DNA of 64,000 bases from Eupeodes corollae (lineage: Eukaryota; Arthropoda; Insecta; Diptera; Syrphidae). The stretch covers positions 35,909,946-35,973,945 of the forward strand of contig NC_079148.1 in the NCBI RefSeq assembly GCF_945859685.1, given 5' to 3'. The notes below the pieces were generated by a model. The model saw only the letters and a list, made by a program, of their open reading frames with translations. It searched no databases and was not told where the DNA came from. This document shows positions 10,851 to 23,176 of this stretch, in pieces. Both the position numbers and the translations under genes were made by a program. Positions within the stretch are counted from its first letter, which is position 1; each line of letters begins with the position of its first letter.

Positions 10851-13340
10851 TTGCTAGTGATTTTCAGATAGAATTAAATCTTGCCAAAAACAACACTGTA
10901 CTAATCTTACATATCTCATCTCAAATATATCGACAGAATAAAGCTTTTAAAGTGAACCCTTTTTTCCTCAACGATTTAATGTAAAAAGATTTCGTGCAAA
11001 ATGTTGCAGTATAAAACTTAAAACTCAATACCAAACAAAATTTATGATAGATAAAGATATTCAAAATTAAGACTTTGTAAATTTGTTATTAGCAGATCGA
11101 TAAGTTTTGAAAGCGTCGTTAAGGATTGTTTGAAAATGAAACAAAAACAATAAATAATTTTCGTCTAGAGAAAAGTGAAACGATGAGAATTGGGGCATTC
11201 TCATCGTAGCTTTTCTAGAAGCAAGTCCTTGTGAATTGTGATTGGAATACGACCTAGACATTTTAATAGCCCTTTTAATTATACATAATTTATTATAAAA
11301 GTCCTTCTTGGCCCTTTCATTTATGTTTTGTATTAAATTTGTGTCTATTTATATTTTGAAAGTATTTTTGTTCATGAAACTATTTGTCCAACATCGGTTG
11401 CAGAGACAAAATTTTATTTTAAAATATATTCCAGTTTACAAAAATTAAAAATGCTCGTTTCTCTATGCCAGTCAAAAAATGTATCTCATTTTAAAATAAT
11501 AACACTTTCTTCTCGTTAATTGGTTCAACTATTTAAATAAATTAATAAAAGACACAACAAAATAAGTAAATTCAATACATTTAAATTAAAATTCACCGAA
11601 CAATAAAACAGGATATCATAGATTTAAATCAGAACAACAATCCATCACAGCATGATGAACATAATTTAAGAATCAAGTCAACCCAATTAACGAACGATTT
11701 AATGTACATTTATTTCGAAATTTTGTGAAGGTATTAAATAAATCGTGAAATTTATAAAAATAAGAGATGTTAACATTAAAAACACTCGAAACGTTAATAA
11801 ATTTACAAAAGCCTGTTTTGTACGGGATGAAAAGATAATATCGGCTTTAAAATGATCTCTAGGGGTGTAAATATATTTTTTGTACTTATATGGACTTAAA
11901 ATCTTTTACCATTTTTTTTGTAGTAATTGAAAGGGTGAGCTAAAATTCATGTGTGTTTTTTAAATATCAGGAATATAAAAGCCAGCGATTTTAGACTTTT
12001 TTATATTACGATAAAAGCTTTAAAGTGACAAAAAAGTATAACTATGGAAGTTAATGGAACATAAACGGAAGTAGATACAATTAGTGTTTTTATGTTCTTT
12101 TATGTCCACAAAATTCAACTAACGTTTTTACTAATACATTTTATTTTAAGTTTAAGATAGGTTTATAGGGAATTTCAGGGAAAGAACAGCATTTATTATT
12201 CTTTGATTCAAATCCATTGTTGTTTCAAACATTGATATAATTTGTTATGAATATAAAATAATCCGGCGTCAAAATCAATCTATCACATCAGGTCTTTGTG
12301 GTATAACCTTTTAAAACTGCAAAAATCATATTGGGCTCTTTGAGTCCAAGTTATTCTTTCTGATTTTCTAAATCTATAACTAATATTTCTTATATTCTTC
12401 AAAGCTAACTTTGATGGAGAGCACCGCATGCGTCATTTATCCATCCTCAACACTTCTTAAAAGTCCTATAATCTTGGACTGTATTAAAATAAAATACGTG
12501 TGAGGAAAGAGGGACAAATACACTTTTTTTTGCAAATAAATCGAAATGAATAATTTTAATTGCGGCATAAATTATTTTATTTTATTTTTTTTAAATTAGA
12601 TATCTCGAAAACGGGTCATCAATTTTTTACGAAAAAATCAAACATTAAATTTATATAAATATTTTCTAAATAACTACATACTAAAACTTTAAAAAAATGT
12701 ATATATATAAAAAAGCTAACTTAAAAAAAAACAGCTCTAACGATTTTCAAAAATTTGATTGAAAAGGTTGTTTTTTGAGACACTTTGGATACAGGAGGAA
12801 GTTCGTGCTCAATAAGGATAGATTCGGAGAAAAACGGTAGAAAATATTGGAATAAAGTGCATTTAGTCATACAAAATAAGAAAATCATATTTTTGGGTGA
12901 GAAGTCATTGTAATGCTTCCAATTTTTCAAATTCTATACGTTTAAAGGTCCCTATGATCATTATATATGGTTCAAAGATTTTGACGTCAAACACATTTTT
13001 AACAGACAATAAAATCTAGATAAGCCAAAATGATTTTTAAGAAACATGTGCAGGTGGTTACTATAGTGATTAAAACAAATAAACTAATAACTCTTTTGCC
13101 ATCAGTTCAAATTTTAAATTCTACTTTAAGGCCTGCGTTGTACCATTTTTTATAAACTTAAATAAATGAATAATACTTCTTTTATAATTTAAAAGGAACT
13201 GATACAAAATATTTGTCACTTTTAATATTTTCGAAAATAAAATTATAGAAGAATGACGTTGAGAAAAACTTGAGAATACAGGGACGAAATTTTTTTGACT
13301 AAAAGCCGTAAAGCTATTTCAAATAAAGAACTTTTTCACA
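10851..13340. other. non-coding AT-rich DNA
   Basis: No gene recognised. A very decayed head piece of the 170-bp-unit element can be traced at about 12899-12985 (TTGTAATG, then TTTAAAGGTCCCTA). Confidence 0.55.
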
Positions 13341-13560
13341 AAAGGAGGTTGGTATAAAGCCCACCCACACTGCTAACTTCAAATTTGTGCCATTATTGTT
13401 GATATTTCTAAAAGTTTTTTAAATTTTTTCGGGTTTACGTTTTTTGTAAGAAAAGTTATCAATTGAATTTTTCTTAAAAATGAAATAAAAATTAGCAACA
13501 ATATTTTGTATACGATAAAATAAGTTTGAATTTAATTTTTCTTTGTTCTCCAAAAACCAA
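13340..13560 (-). repeat. decayed tail of the 170-bp-unit element
   Basis: The reverse complement contains AGCAGTGTGGGTGGGCTTTA, comparable to CATCAGTGTGGGTCGCATCC at the end of the better copies. It is preceded by T/A-rich unit sequence and ends where the RTE-like element begins. Confidence 0.55.
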
Positions 13561-15691
13561 ACTTACTTTACTTACTTACTTGAGGTGACGCTACAGTTCG
13601 GGGGCGGACCTGGGCCTCAACCAACATGCGTCTCCAGCCAGCTCGGTCCCTAGCTAGCTGTCTCCAGTGTCGCACGCCAAGTTAGTTGAGGTCCTCTCCC
13701 ACCTGGGTGCGCCACCTGAGTGGCGGTCTTCCTCTACTGCGCCGTCCCTAGGGATTGCATTCGAAGACCTTCCGGGCTGGAGCGTTGATGTCCATTCGCT
13801 CTACATGACCTAGCCATCTAAGCCGTTGGACTTTAATTCTGCTAACTAGGTCAGTGTCGCTGTACAGCCCGTACAGTTTGTCGTTATATCTTCTCCTCCA
13901 TTCTCGATCTATGCGTACGGGACCAAAAATTACCAAATCTCATCTTTCTTTGACAGGGTCCAGGGCTCAGCGCCATAAATGAGAACAGGGATGATGAGTG
14001 TCTTATAGATGGTGATTTTAGATGCTCGAGAGAGGACATTACTTTTCAATTGCCTTCTAAGTCCAAAGAAGCAGCGATTTGCAAGAGTTATTCTTCGTCT
14101 GATTTCAGCGCTGGTGTCGTTGTCTGCATTAATAGCGGTGCCTAGGTAGACAAAGTACTTAACTACCTCAAAGTTATAGCTGTCCATGGTGACGTTTTGA
14201 CCAAGACGTCGTCGTTCAGTGTCCTTTTTTGATGACAGCATTTACTTCTTCGCTTCCGTCGCAATGCTCAAAAACGCTCCACTGACATCACGCTTTGATC
14301 TTCCAATTATGTCAATATCATCTGCGTATCCGAGTAATTGGATGGACCTTTGGAAGATTGTGCCTTTAGTGTTGACGGTTGAGTTTTGCACAATTCTTTC
14401 CAGAACGATGTTGAAGAAGTCGCATGACAGTGCATCGCCTTGTCTAAAACCTTTTTTGACATAAAATGCATCGGTAAGATCTTTTCCGACCTTGATAGAG
14501 CAGTGTGCATTCTCCATCGTCATTCTGCACAAACGGATAAGTTTGACAGGGATGCCAAAACTAGACATTGCTCGGTAGAGCTCTTCCCTATAGATGCTGT
14601 CATACGCGGCTTTAAAATCGATAATAAAAACGAAATCGAGGTAAGTACCTCGAACTCAAATAAATACAAAAGAAATAAGTATTAATTTTAAATAAAAAAA
14701 TAAATTTATAACATCTCCCCCTAAAAAAATTAAAGAAAATAATATTCTTATAAATAAAATTCTATCTCCCTTACAGCGGAATTCGGTTCTTCATCGCCGT
14801 TATATAATTTGGAAAAGTGATTTTTCCATATTCTCAGCATCAACTGCGGTTCTACTACTATGTTCCCCTGATCGTCTTTACAGGCTTCGGTTCATGGCTG
14901 GTACCCTTGGGAGGTTATTCCTGTTATGACATCCCTCTATCTCCTCGATCGCGCGCTTTTCATGCTCTCTTTTTTTCCGTCTTAGAAGCCGGTGTTCCTC
15001 TCTCCTCTTCTGCTCGTAGAGCTCGCGAGCAGCTCTAGTCCTTTTGTGCAGCGCACGGCGTTTTGTATGCCTCTTGTTTCGCTGCGTGCGCTTGCCGACA
15101 TTCGTCGTCAAACCAGGGGTATCGCTGTGATGACCGTGTGAAACCTAGCACTTCAGAGGAGGCATCTCTGATGGCTGCAAGGCAATGTTGCCACTTGCTT
15201 TCATTGCTTAATGCAGGCAGCATAGGACTCCTTAAGAGGATATTAGAGACTCGATCGGAAAAGGACATGGCAGTCTCTTGCGATTGTAGCCATCTAACGT
15301 CGAATATTCTTACAGTACTTTCTTGTTGTACCTTGGCTACAACGAGGTAGTGGTCCGAGTCAATGTTGGCCTCTCGGAATGTTCGGATATCCTGTATACT
15401 GGAGAAGTGTCGTGCGTCGCTCGCAATGTGGTCAATCTGGTTGACGGTTGATTGATCAGGAGATTTCCATGTCCCCTTGTGGATATTAAGATGCGTGAAC
15501 TGCATACTTGCTACCAGAACGTCTCGCAGCGAGATCAACCAGCCTGAATCCGTTGTCGGAGGTGGTGTCGTGCAGGCTGTATCTCCCGATTATGCCCCCA
15601 AAGATGTCTTCTCTTCCTAGCTTGGCATTAACATCTCCTAAGACAATTTTAATGTCATAGCCAGGGCACTGCTCATATGTCTTGTCCAAGA
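13561..15691 (-). mobile_element. RTE-like non-LTR retrotransposon, copy 1, degenerate
   Basis: On the minus strand, 5' to 3': the endonuclease C-terminus (KIVLGDVNAKLGRED, then NQIDHIASDARHFSS and SDHYLVVAKV, 15250-15690), a linker (WFDDECRQAHAAKQEAY), and an RT piece with VKKGFRQGDALSCDFFNIVL and the catalytic YADDIDIIG (14242-14568). Next come VKYFVYLGTAINADND, SKITIYKTLIIPVLIYGAE and RLRWLGHVERMD, ending in an (AAGT)n tail at 13561. Such proteins are usually annotated 'craniofacial development protein 2-like' or RTE endonuclease/RT. About 375 bases between RT and linker are replaced by unrelated AT-rich DNA (14640-14770). Several frameshifts; 5'-truncated. Confidence 0.85.
14242..14568 (-). 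pseudogene. RTE-like reverse transcriptase core, copy 1
   Basis: The best-preserved open stretch of this copy, 108 codons. It holds FGIPVKLIRLCRMTMENAHC, KKGFRQGDALSCDFF (motif B') and LLGYADDIDIIGRSKRDV (motif C, with both catalytic Asp). Motif A is lost in the replaced segment just upstream, so the enzyme cannot be complete. Confidence 0.82.
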
Positions 15692-16014
15692 CATATTTTC
15701 GACCCAATTTTTTATAGTTTAGTTTTCTTAAAAATCTTTCAAACATTATACTTTTCGGTACTAAGTTTATCTGCATTGATATTTTTTTTATAAACCTACT
15801 TTTATCTTTGTCAATAAGAAATTAAAAACAAAAATAAAAGTAAAAAAACACAAGAAAATGATATAAATCAAATAGAAAAGAGTACAAAAGCAAATAAGTC
15901 CTTCTTTCTTTTTATAAACATACTTATATAAATATAAGTGCCATTTCAGTATTAAGTGCTTGCATGCAAAAATAAAAGAAATCAATACAAAACAGGACAA
16001 CTATTCTTTATTGC
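15692..16014. other. AT-rich spacer
   Basis: Low-complexity AT-rich sequence between RTE-like copy 1 and the SINE; nothing recognised. Confidence 0.6.
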
Positions 16015-16026
16015 ATATTCGCACCT
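16015..16026 (+). repeat. SINE target-site duplication, left
   Basis: ATATTCGCACCT, identical to 16379-16390. Confidence 0.92.
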
Positions 16027-16248
16027 CAAAAAAAAATCAAATGGGGTGGCGCAACAGTCCGTTGTGAACCAGGGCCTAGTGACTTACAACTCTCAACCAT
16101 TCCTGTGTGCGAGTAATGTTGTCAGGAATGGAGGGGACCTACAATTTTATGCCGAATCCGAACGGCTAGTTTGAGAAAGCACTTTTTCATGACAAGAATT
16201 ACTCTTGAAGGAATTGTCAGTTCCTCGCAAGAGGTAGTACCCGCGAAA

Positions 16249-16300
<52 letters not shown>

Positions 16301-16378
16301 GTGGCACAGGCAGGGATTGAACCCAAGACCTCTTGCATGACAGTCCAACGCACTAACCATCATGCCACGGGTACTACT
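16027..16378 (-). mobile_element. tRNA-Asp-derived SINE
   Basis: The minus strand begins AGTAGTACCCGTGGCATGAT, then an A-box-like GGTTAGTGCG, an anticodon-arm CTGTCATGC like tRNA-Asp(GTC), and the B box GGGTTCAATCC, ending the head at GTGCCACC (about 16300). A run of 39 A follows (16254-16292 on the plus strand as T). The body has GAGAGTTGTAAGTCACTAGG and GGACTGTTGCGCCACC, ending near 16027. Both sides carry ATATTCGCACCT (16015-16026 and 16379-16390), a perfect 12-bp target-site duplication. Head, A run and body therefore inserted as one unit, by LINE-type retrotransposition and recently enough to keep the duplication intact. Confidence 0.9.
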
Positions 16379-16390
16379 ATATTCGCACCT
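16379..16390 (+). repeat. SINE target-site duplication, right
   Basis: ATATTCGCACCT, identical to 16015-16026 and directly abutting the tRNA-like head. Confidence 0.92.
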
Positions 16391-18124
16391 ACCTCTCATT
16401 TAATTAACAAAAAACTTGAACAAAAGAAACACAAAAAAGAAACAGTACAAGGAATTTATTTACAGAAACATTGGCGGCAATTCCATCAGCAACTAATTGA
16501 GTTCCTGGGACCTTTGAAAAAAGCTCCTTTATACGTATAGTGTAGTAGTTTCAATCAACTTAAACTCTGTATTTGCCTTAAAGGGACTTACACCCCTATT
16601 GGTGGGTGGGTGTTAATTCTTTGGTTTTTTGTATGTATTCAAAGTGTTAAGCTGATGTTCGAACTCCCGTAAACTAAAACAAAAGGACTTTGAACCCATC
16701 ACGCCTTATTCATACTTGTATCCTTTATGTGACTTACTTGCACTCGCTGTGAATCGACCTTCATAGTCTTACGTAGCTATTTGCCGCATTGTTTACATTC
16801 TGCACATCATCCTTTAAACAATGTATAGAAAGATCTATATGTAATAACACTGAGTCGTCCTTCGCGTATCCTTATCAGCGAAATGTGTTGTTCTTGCCAT
16901 TTTATAAGCTAAGAGCATGAATTATGCTTGAAAGTAGTTTGTTTTTTCTTCTTTCAGCTTTTTGTAGGTTTTCTAGATCACAATGACAGTGGGAGAAATT
17001 AAATCCTGCAACAAAATCCCGCGAATAGAATAAGCGATTAAATTGTTGTTGTTGTTTTTTTCTGTTTAATTGTTTCTTTCTTGTATTGTTTTTTGTTGCG
17101 TATTTTATATTCTGTTCGTTGTGTATAGTTTCTTAGTTTTGTTGCATGTTTTTGAAATATCAATGTCATCTTCTATACATATTTAAAGTGACACTGAATG
17201 CAGTTACACATTTTTAACAAAGAAATTATGGCAATAGGAATGCATTGATAACAAAATTGTTTGTTTGTATCTTTATGGAAGTAATGTGCCATGTGCTTTC
17301 TTCTAACAGAATGTGTAACAAGAAAGTGTCTTGTTTGAAATCCAATTTTTAAAGTTTAAAAATAATTTTATACTTTGAAGAATAACTTTCTTGACTCATT
17401 ACTTATAGAAAAATCTAATTTAGAGTTTTCTTCAAAAAATCCAAAAGCTCCCCAAAATTGTTAAGGGTGTTTCAATAGGAGCTTTTCTTTTGATATTCAG
17501 GAACTGTCACTTTTCCAGCTGTCATATTTTGACGTTTAATAATTATAAATTACGCCGTTACTAAATATTTGAAATACTCACTTAAACATCACATTGAAAC
17601 TGTGCCACAGTTTAAAAAACTAGACCAATTTTGGGTCGTCGTAAAGCACTTTCTCGTCTCGGCTGGAACAGGTACCTGAACAGGTAACTGATCTTAAAAT
17701 TCGTCGACGTTTGGAAATATGCATTAAACAAACAAACATTACATCATTTTTTGAACAAAAAAAAAGTCTTATGTCTTAGTTATTACCTCTTGTAACTTAA
17801 TGAATCTTAGTTCTATTAACACAAATGACATACGTATGGTTAGAAAGCTTAATTTATAGGCTTTTAAGGTATGTAGAGCTTATATCTATTGATTGGAACA
17901 TAGTTATAATTGAATGACGTTCACCGTTTCAACAACCCCTAATTGATCTAAAAATTTATTTTTGTTGTGATTTTCCTATAGTAAGCCAACATTTTATTAA
18001 CATTTGTAATGTAATTGCTAGTTTCTTGAGCGTTTTAACACTTGTCATGAATTTGTCTTGGACCCTTTTGTGGAAAACGATAAGTAAACAAAATTTTAGT
18101 TAATTTATTTTACCTACAATTATA
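16391..18124. other. non-coding DNA
   Basis: No coding sequence recognised. At 17466 the sequence AAGGGTGTTTCAATAGGAGC looks like a mariner/MITE end, but no matching right end was found. Confidence 0.5.
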
Positions 18125-18220
18125 AAGGGTATCCCAAAATTATCGCAAGATTTTAATTTGCCGCCATTTGTGCAGTGAAGTGTTGGCAATTTGACAGCTA
18201 ACAGCATAGGATTATTAAAA

Positions 18221-19290
18221 ATGGAGAGTTACACGATAGAACAACGTGTCTTCATTATTAAAGAATATTTCAAAAATAGTGAAAGCTTGGCGGCTGCAGT
18301 TCGAAAATTTCATACAAAATATGGTCGGAATACTGTTTTTACTTCGTCAACTGTGAAGAGATTAATGGAAAAATTCATGGAGACTGGATCCGTTGGAGAC
18401 GCCAAACACACTGGTCGTCTAAAAACAAGCCGTTCAAATGTGAATGTCGAAGCAGTGCGTGAGAGTGTTGCTGACAATCCAGGAACCTCAATTCGACGTC
18501 GTGGACAAGAATTGCAAATTTCAAGAACCTCTCTACAGCGTATACTCACCAAAGATCTGTGTCTTCATGCTTACAAAATTCAATTAACACAGCAATTGAA
18601 GCCTAATGACCATGGGCAGAGAAGAGAGTTCGTTGAATTAATTATTGAACATCAACAAATGGACCCTGATTTTTCGAGCAAAATCATCCTAAGCGATGAA
18701 GCACATTTTCATCTTGATGGCTTTGTCAATCGCCAAAATTGCTGCATTTGGAGTTCGGAGAACACACATGTGATTGCTGAAAAACAAATGCATCCACAAC
18801 GCGTGACTGTATGTTGTGGATTTTGGGCTGGAGGCATAATTGGGCCATAATTTTTTGAATATGATGCTGGTCAAGCAGTGACTGTTACTGGTGCTCGATA
18901 TCGCGACATGATTACACAGTTCTTTCTGCCAAAATTGGATGATATTGATGTGTCCAATATGTGGTTTCAACAAGACGGTGCCACATGTCATACAGCCCGT
19001 GAAACAATTCAATTACTGCATGAGACATTTCCAGGTCGTGTACTCTCTCGTTTCGGTGATCAAAATTGGCCTCCTAGATCATGTGATTTAACACCATTAG
19101 ATTTCTTTTTATGGGGTTATTTGAAATCACAAGTCTATGTCAACAAGCCCACAACCACCCGTGCATTAAAGGAGGAGATTCAACGCTGCATCAACGAAAT
19201 TCAGCCACATTTATGCAGAATGGTCATGGAAAATTTCAACAAAAGAGTGCGCATGTGCATGCAAAGCCGTGGAGGCCATTTGTTCGATGT
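18221..19290 (+). pseudogene. mariner/Tc1-like transposase, one nonsense mutation
   Basis: Begins MESYTIEQRVFIIKEYF (ATG at 18221, matching the start of the 46.4-kb copy). A first helix-turn-helix segment follows, then VKRLMEKFMETGSVGD, the paired-like linker and LQISRTSLQRIL (second HTH). The catalytic domain has SDEAHFHLDGF (first Asp, near 18695), MWFQQDGATCHTA (second, near 18973) and RSCDLTPLDFFLWGY (third, near 19084), with 36 residues between the second and third Asp. A TAA at 18848-18850 interrupts GGIIGP-FFE; the relative at 46405 has TAT there. The frame runs to GGHLFDV at the retrotransposon junction. Function when intact: cut-and-paste transposition at TA. Confidence 0.9.
19280..19290 (+). 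repeat. target-site duplication of the inserted retrotransposon, left
   Basis: TTGTTCGATGT, identical to 23177-23187. It is followed by the element's T run (its poly-A tail on the minus strand). Confidence 0.85.
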
Positions 19291-19909
19291 TTTTTTTTTC
19301 AAATTCATTTTTATTTATTCAATCTTAAACCTATCTTAAAGCTAGACAAAAATTCATAAAACTAGCCTAATTATCCATAACTTACAACTAACTTAATGGT
19401 CCCATACGGACACTCTAAGCTAAACAATAACACTAATTACTAATGCCTTTCGGCCTTAAGATCTATTTTACTTCAATTTAAACTTTATTTGTTTTGTTTT
19501 TATTAGAAAATTTTGAAAAAACTAATATCAATAACTTTTTTTTATCTATTTTTACTTACAAACTACTTAAAATAAGGTCCTTAAATAAAACTTAAAAACT
19601 AACTTAAACTACCTATTCTACCTATAAGCTACTTAAAACTAGAACAACCACAGCAGCAAATCTAACTATCTAACATTTTTGTTTTTCACATTTCGTTGTC
19701 TTTTTTTTGTTTTTTTTTTTATTTTTATTTATTTTTTTTTTAATGTTTTTTTTTTTAATGTTTTTTTTTTTTTAATTTTTTTTTTGTTTTTTTTTTAATT
19801 TTTTTTTTTAATTTTTTTTTTTCGTGCCACCATGCCTATTCTACTTAAAACTAAACCCTAAACATAAAACAAGTATGTAAGCCGGCCAAGGCTTAAAACC
19901 CCATCCCGA

Positions 19910-20482
19910 CTACCCAATATCAAGTGCCGATTGAAGCCACCAAAACTGGTTCTCCTGCTTCACCCTATCAGTTCGGTCCCGTTCGGACACAGCCCTACTG
20001 AACCGAAGGAGCTCTGCTCTGCCTTGTGCCATGACGTCCCGATTGTACAGGAGTCGCCTATCCACGGTTCTTCGTCTGACGTGGTAGATTAACGGAACTG
20101 CCAATCTATCCTGTATCAGACCGCATCTATCTAAAAAGAGGAATGCCTCTGGGGGAATGAAGCCGCTCAAGCGTGCACTCTCAAAATACTCGTCGTTCGG
20201 ATAGAACGCCCCGAAAATTAAATTGTTGGTCGAAGACATAGCTCTTGCAATGTGACCTCGAACGAGTTTTATCACGAAATTGTCAATTCTGTTGATTCGA
20301 GCCCCGTTGTATAGGACCTCGTTGGAAAAATAATGCACATAAGAAGACTCGGCTGTTCGATATAAGCCGGTACAGCGTCTTAAACACTGCCGCTCGAACA
20401 CCCGAAACTTCTCCATCTGGGAAGGGGCAACGCTGAACCACACAGGACAACCATAAACGGCCGTATGAGGGCCATGTAGCAA
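19910..20482 (-). pseudogene. retrotransposon C-terminal domain
   Basis: After the shift the protein continues with VYGCPVWFSVAPSQMEKFRV, FERQCLRRCTGLYR, YFESARLSGFIPPEAFLFLD and RAVSERDRTDRV, then a stop at the start of the 3' UTR. This cysteine-poor tail resembles the C-termini of jockey-like elements. No zinc knuckle or RNase H signature is visible. Confidence 0.82.
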
Positions 20483-22041
20483 ATTACCTTCACTCTGGGG
20501 TCAAGCCTACTGCTAAAAAACAGTCGGTTCGTCAGAGCGAAGGCTCCTCTGGCCCTGGTCAGAGCAGCATTTATATGTCTGTCGAAATATAAATACTGAT
20601 CTAACCAGATACCGAGGTACTTCACTACACTTTTGCTCGCCAATGGCTGTCCGTGAAGATCAACGATGACCATCTTGCGCCAATTCTTACACGTATCCCT
20701 CGTGGCCCTAGCCAACGGAGTCCGGAACAGAATTGTCTCTGACTTCTGGACATTTATTTTCAGTTTCCAGTCGTCGCAATATCGCTGAATCTTGTCGAAA
20801 TCACACTGCAAGAGAATTCTAATAACCTTAACCTTTTGGGCCGTTCTGTACGCAATTAGATCGTCGGCGTACGCAATTGCCTTTGTAAGACTACCTATCA
20901 GATCGCTGGTGTAAATGCTGAAGAGAATCGGCGAATTCATCGCTCCCTGTTGAAGACCATTTTTAATTGAGAATGTTGTGGTAGAAGTTACATTGCCACT
21001 TTTGACAACAAACTTTCTACAGTTAAGCATATCATAAAGTATATACAACAATGGCTTGCTTATGCCAAGTCTGCTCAGTTTTAGGTAAAGACCCTCTAAC
21101 CATACGGTGTCAAAGGCCTTTTCCAAATCAACCAGAACAGTACCTGTGCATTGTTGTTTTGATTTATTCCATTGGATATCAGAAACGAGTTTAGACGCAG
21201 CATGAATTGTGTCATGACCCGCCTTGAACCCGAACTGTTTATCCGGAATTATTTTGTTGTCCGCAGCCCACTTAGTCAGAGCCCTATTAATGATTTTTTC
21301 GAAAACTCTGCTGATGCTCGGAAGAAGACTTATCGATCGAAGATTTGACGGGTTGGAGTTGTCCTTTCCCTTTTTCGGGAGAGGATGAACCACAGCAGTC
21401 TTCCAATGCACTGGATAATATGTATTATTCAGTGCATTATTGAAGAGTGTGGTGTAAATGTCAATTGCTTCCATCGGTAAATGTCTTAGTACAACGTTGG
21501 ATATACCATCGACACCTGCTGACTTTTTGTTTTTTATTGAATTAAAGATGAGCTGAAGCTCAACCTTCGTCACTAACAAAGGACTTGGTCCCGTTTGCTC
21601 GGCGATTATGGCATTTGCCAAGGAATCGTCATTGAACCGCATGAAAGCGCGGTTCTCAGATCGCCATTGTGTCATATCATTTCGAAGGTAAAAGTGATTG
21701 AGTAGGGCTCTGTTTTCCAGGTCGTGGTTGGGGCGAATGCTAACATTCACCTTGTACACTTGCTGGAAAGCAGCTCCCACCGCCTCCACTTTTTCCTTCG
21801 GATCTTCAATTATATAAAAGTCATCGTCAAAGATGGCTTCTTCTGGATCTATTTGCGCTGTCATGAGTACGTCTCTGTTTTCTTCGGTTCTTTGGAGTTT
21901 CAGACTCGGAAGGTCATTACCGTTCTTTTTTCTGAATATCTTGTTGATTTTAGGGAACATACTAGGGTCGCTCGAATAAACTGACCGGATCTTGCGGTCC
22001 CAGTACTTGTTAATTGATAGCCTGTAGTTCTCCTTAATCAA
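20465..22041 (-). pseudogene. retrotransposon reverse transcriptase
   Basis: About 525 codons open. Motifs in order: KNKKSAGVDGISNVVLRHLP, VVHPLPKKGKDNSNPSNLRS, PDKQFGFKAGHDTIHA, VLVDLEKAFDTVW (motif A), NGLQQGAMNSPILFSIYTSD (motif B'), AIAYADDLIAY (motif C, catalytic DD), and KSVVKYLGIWLDQYLYFDRH (thumb). All catalytic residues are present. The frame is lost near 20470 and the C-terminal segment continues one frame over. Role: copies element RNA at the nicked target. Confidence 0.92.
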
Positions 22042-22678
22042 CAGATTGACATTTTATTGACGACTTCAGTGTCCTAACCTCCAAGTCGTGTGGGTCTGTA
22101 AGTCGTCTGTACAAATTTTTGAGTCTTGTCAGTAAGCCACTCTTGTGCTTTCGCAGTGCGTCAATTGTCGCGTTTCTGTAAGCGTCCATTTGGTCCCGTT
22201 CTCTGTACTTTGGGATTGTCCGTTCCATCGTTCGTTTTATTGTTTCGTCCATCTGTTGTAAATGTTGGTCAATTTCTGTATTTGTCAGGTTTCTGTTGTT
22301 TGGTGGGGCTATGTCACTCGAACGAAGTTCTCTCGCTAGGGCATTGGTGAAACGAGGCCACCGCATCTTACTGTAATTGTAAGAATGCGTTGAAACGTAT
22401 TCCTCCAACTTCACGCGTTCGTTCGGAATCTGCAATACAGCCGCCAGTCCGCAGTGATCACTGTCGTACTCGACTGTCTGTAAGCAGTTTCGCGGGTGAT
22501 TACCCACTTTGTCTGTAACTGTCAGTCTGGTGTCGTACAGCAAAAGGTCCAGAAAGGAGCCGCTTCTTGGATACGATGGCCTTTCAGTCGCCAGCAGGTC
22601 GACGCCATACTCAACGCTGTAAAGATTCATCAAATTAAAAAGATGATTACCTCTGGGATTACTATGTTGATTTTCCAA
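22034..22678 (-). pseudogene. retrotransposon endonuclease C-terminus and linker
   Basis: Continues the endonuclease in a shifted frame: HSNPRGNHLFNLMNLYS, SGSFLDLLLYD and VEYDSDHCGLAAVL (the conserved SDH of APE endonucleases). A helical linker follows (QMDETIKRTMERTIPKY, LLTRLKNLYRRL). It ends at a shift near 22040, where the RT frame takes over. Confidence 0.87.
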
Positions 22679-23160
22679 TCTTCATGTTTTGCGTTCAAAT
22701 CACCGGCCAAGATGAAATAGTCTTCTTCCAAGCTCAGTTTCAGTTCCCTAAAAAGATTCTCGAGTTCTGAAGCAAAGTAAGTAACCTGCGGAGCTCCAGC
22801 CGCATAAGCCGCAATCATATACATCCGCTTCCCTTGAGTGAGAGAGATGCATACAACGCAAACTTCTAGCGTCTTGAGCTTTCGCAATTCATTGTTGTAT
22901 ATGACTTTATAATTAATGCCTTTTCGTATAAAGAGAGCGACACCACCCCCTTGAGTGGAGTCGGGCTGGTCTCTTCTTACGATATTGTAATTTTTATGAG
23001 TCAATTTGTGTTTGTGGTTTAGCTTAGTTTCGCTAGCCATAAACACATCGGGACTGTAGTCTGTCAACAATTGGAACATATTGGCTCTTCGTTCAATCCT
23101 AATCAGTGAATTTACATTCACAGCTAGGACTTTAAGGCGCGTCTCCGGCAGCGCGCCCAT
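22660..23160 (-). pseudogene. retrotransposon AP-type endonuclease
   Basis: The minus-strand frame starts MGALPETRLKVLAVNVNSL and has FQLLTDYSPDVFMASETKL, STQGGGVALFIRKGI and DYFILAGDLNAKHEDW. These are the N-terminal Asn, ETxL, GGG and GDxNAKH signatures of the APE-like endonuclease that nicks target DNA for target-primed reverse transcription. The frame shifts just after NAKHEDW, near 22670, into the next segment. Confidence 0.88.
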
Positions 23161-23176
23161 TATTGTCTAAATTGCG

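Larger units (their letters stand above)
19291..23176 (-). mobile_element. near full-length jockey-superfamily non-LTR retrotransposon
   Basis: 3.9 kb, flanked by an 11-bp target duplication, so insertion into the mariner was a single LINE-type event. On the minus strand: a start region at 23160, an endonuclease, a linker, an RT, a C-terminal domain to 19910, a ~600-base A-rich 3' UTR and a poly-A tail. The protein is broken by only three apparent frameshifts (near 22670, 22040 and 20470), so the copy is young compared with most others here. The RT motif NGLQQGAMNSPILFSIY suggests a jockey- or LOA-type lineage. I saw no RNase H domain, which favours jockey. No separate gag-like ORF is visible before the endonuclease. 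Confidence 0.88.

Noticed and set aside
14219..15350. Plus-strand open frames opposite the RTE-like copies
   Set aside because: They are antisense to clear RT and endonuclease motifs on the minus strand and have no own motifs; the same holds opposite copy 2 (40518-42588).
16300..16378. tRNA-Asp gene
   Set aside because: A- and B-box-like sequences are present, but the acceptor stem does not pair properly, an A run and SINE body follow, and target duplications enclose the whole unit. It is a SINE head, not a tRNA gene.
17466..17560. Possible left end of a MITE (AAGGGTGTTTCAATAGGAGC)
   Set aside because: No matching inverted right end or second copy was found in the window.
18310..19012. Minus-strand frames within the mariner
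   Set aside because: Antisense shadows of the transposase catalytic domain; the same pattern recurs at 46585-46908.
19291..23176. Fully functional retrotransposon
   Set aside because: Although nearly complete and flanked by a target duplication, at least three frame breaks interrupt the protein, unless they are sequencing errors.
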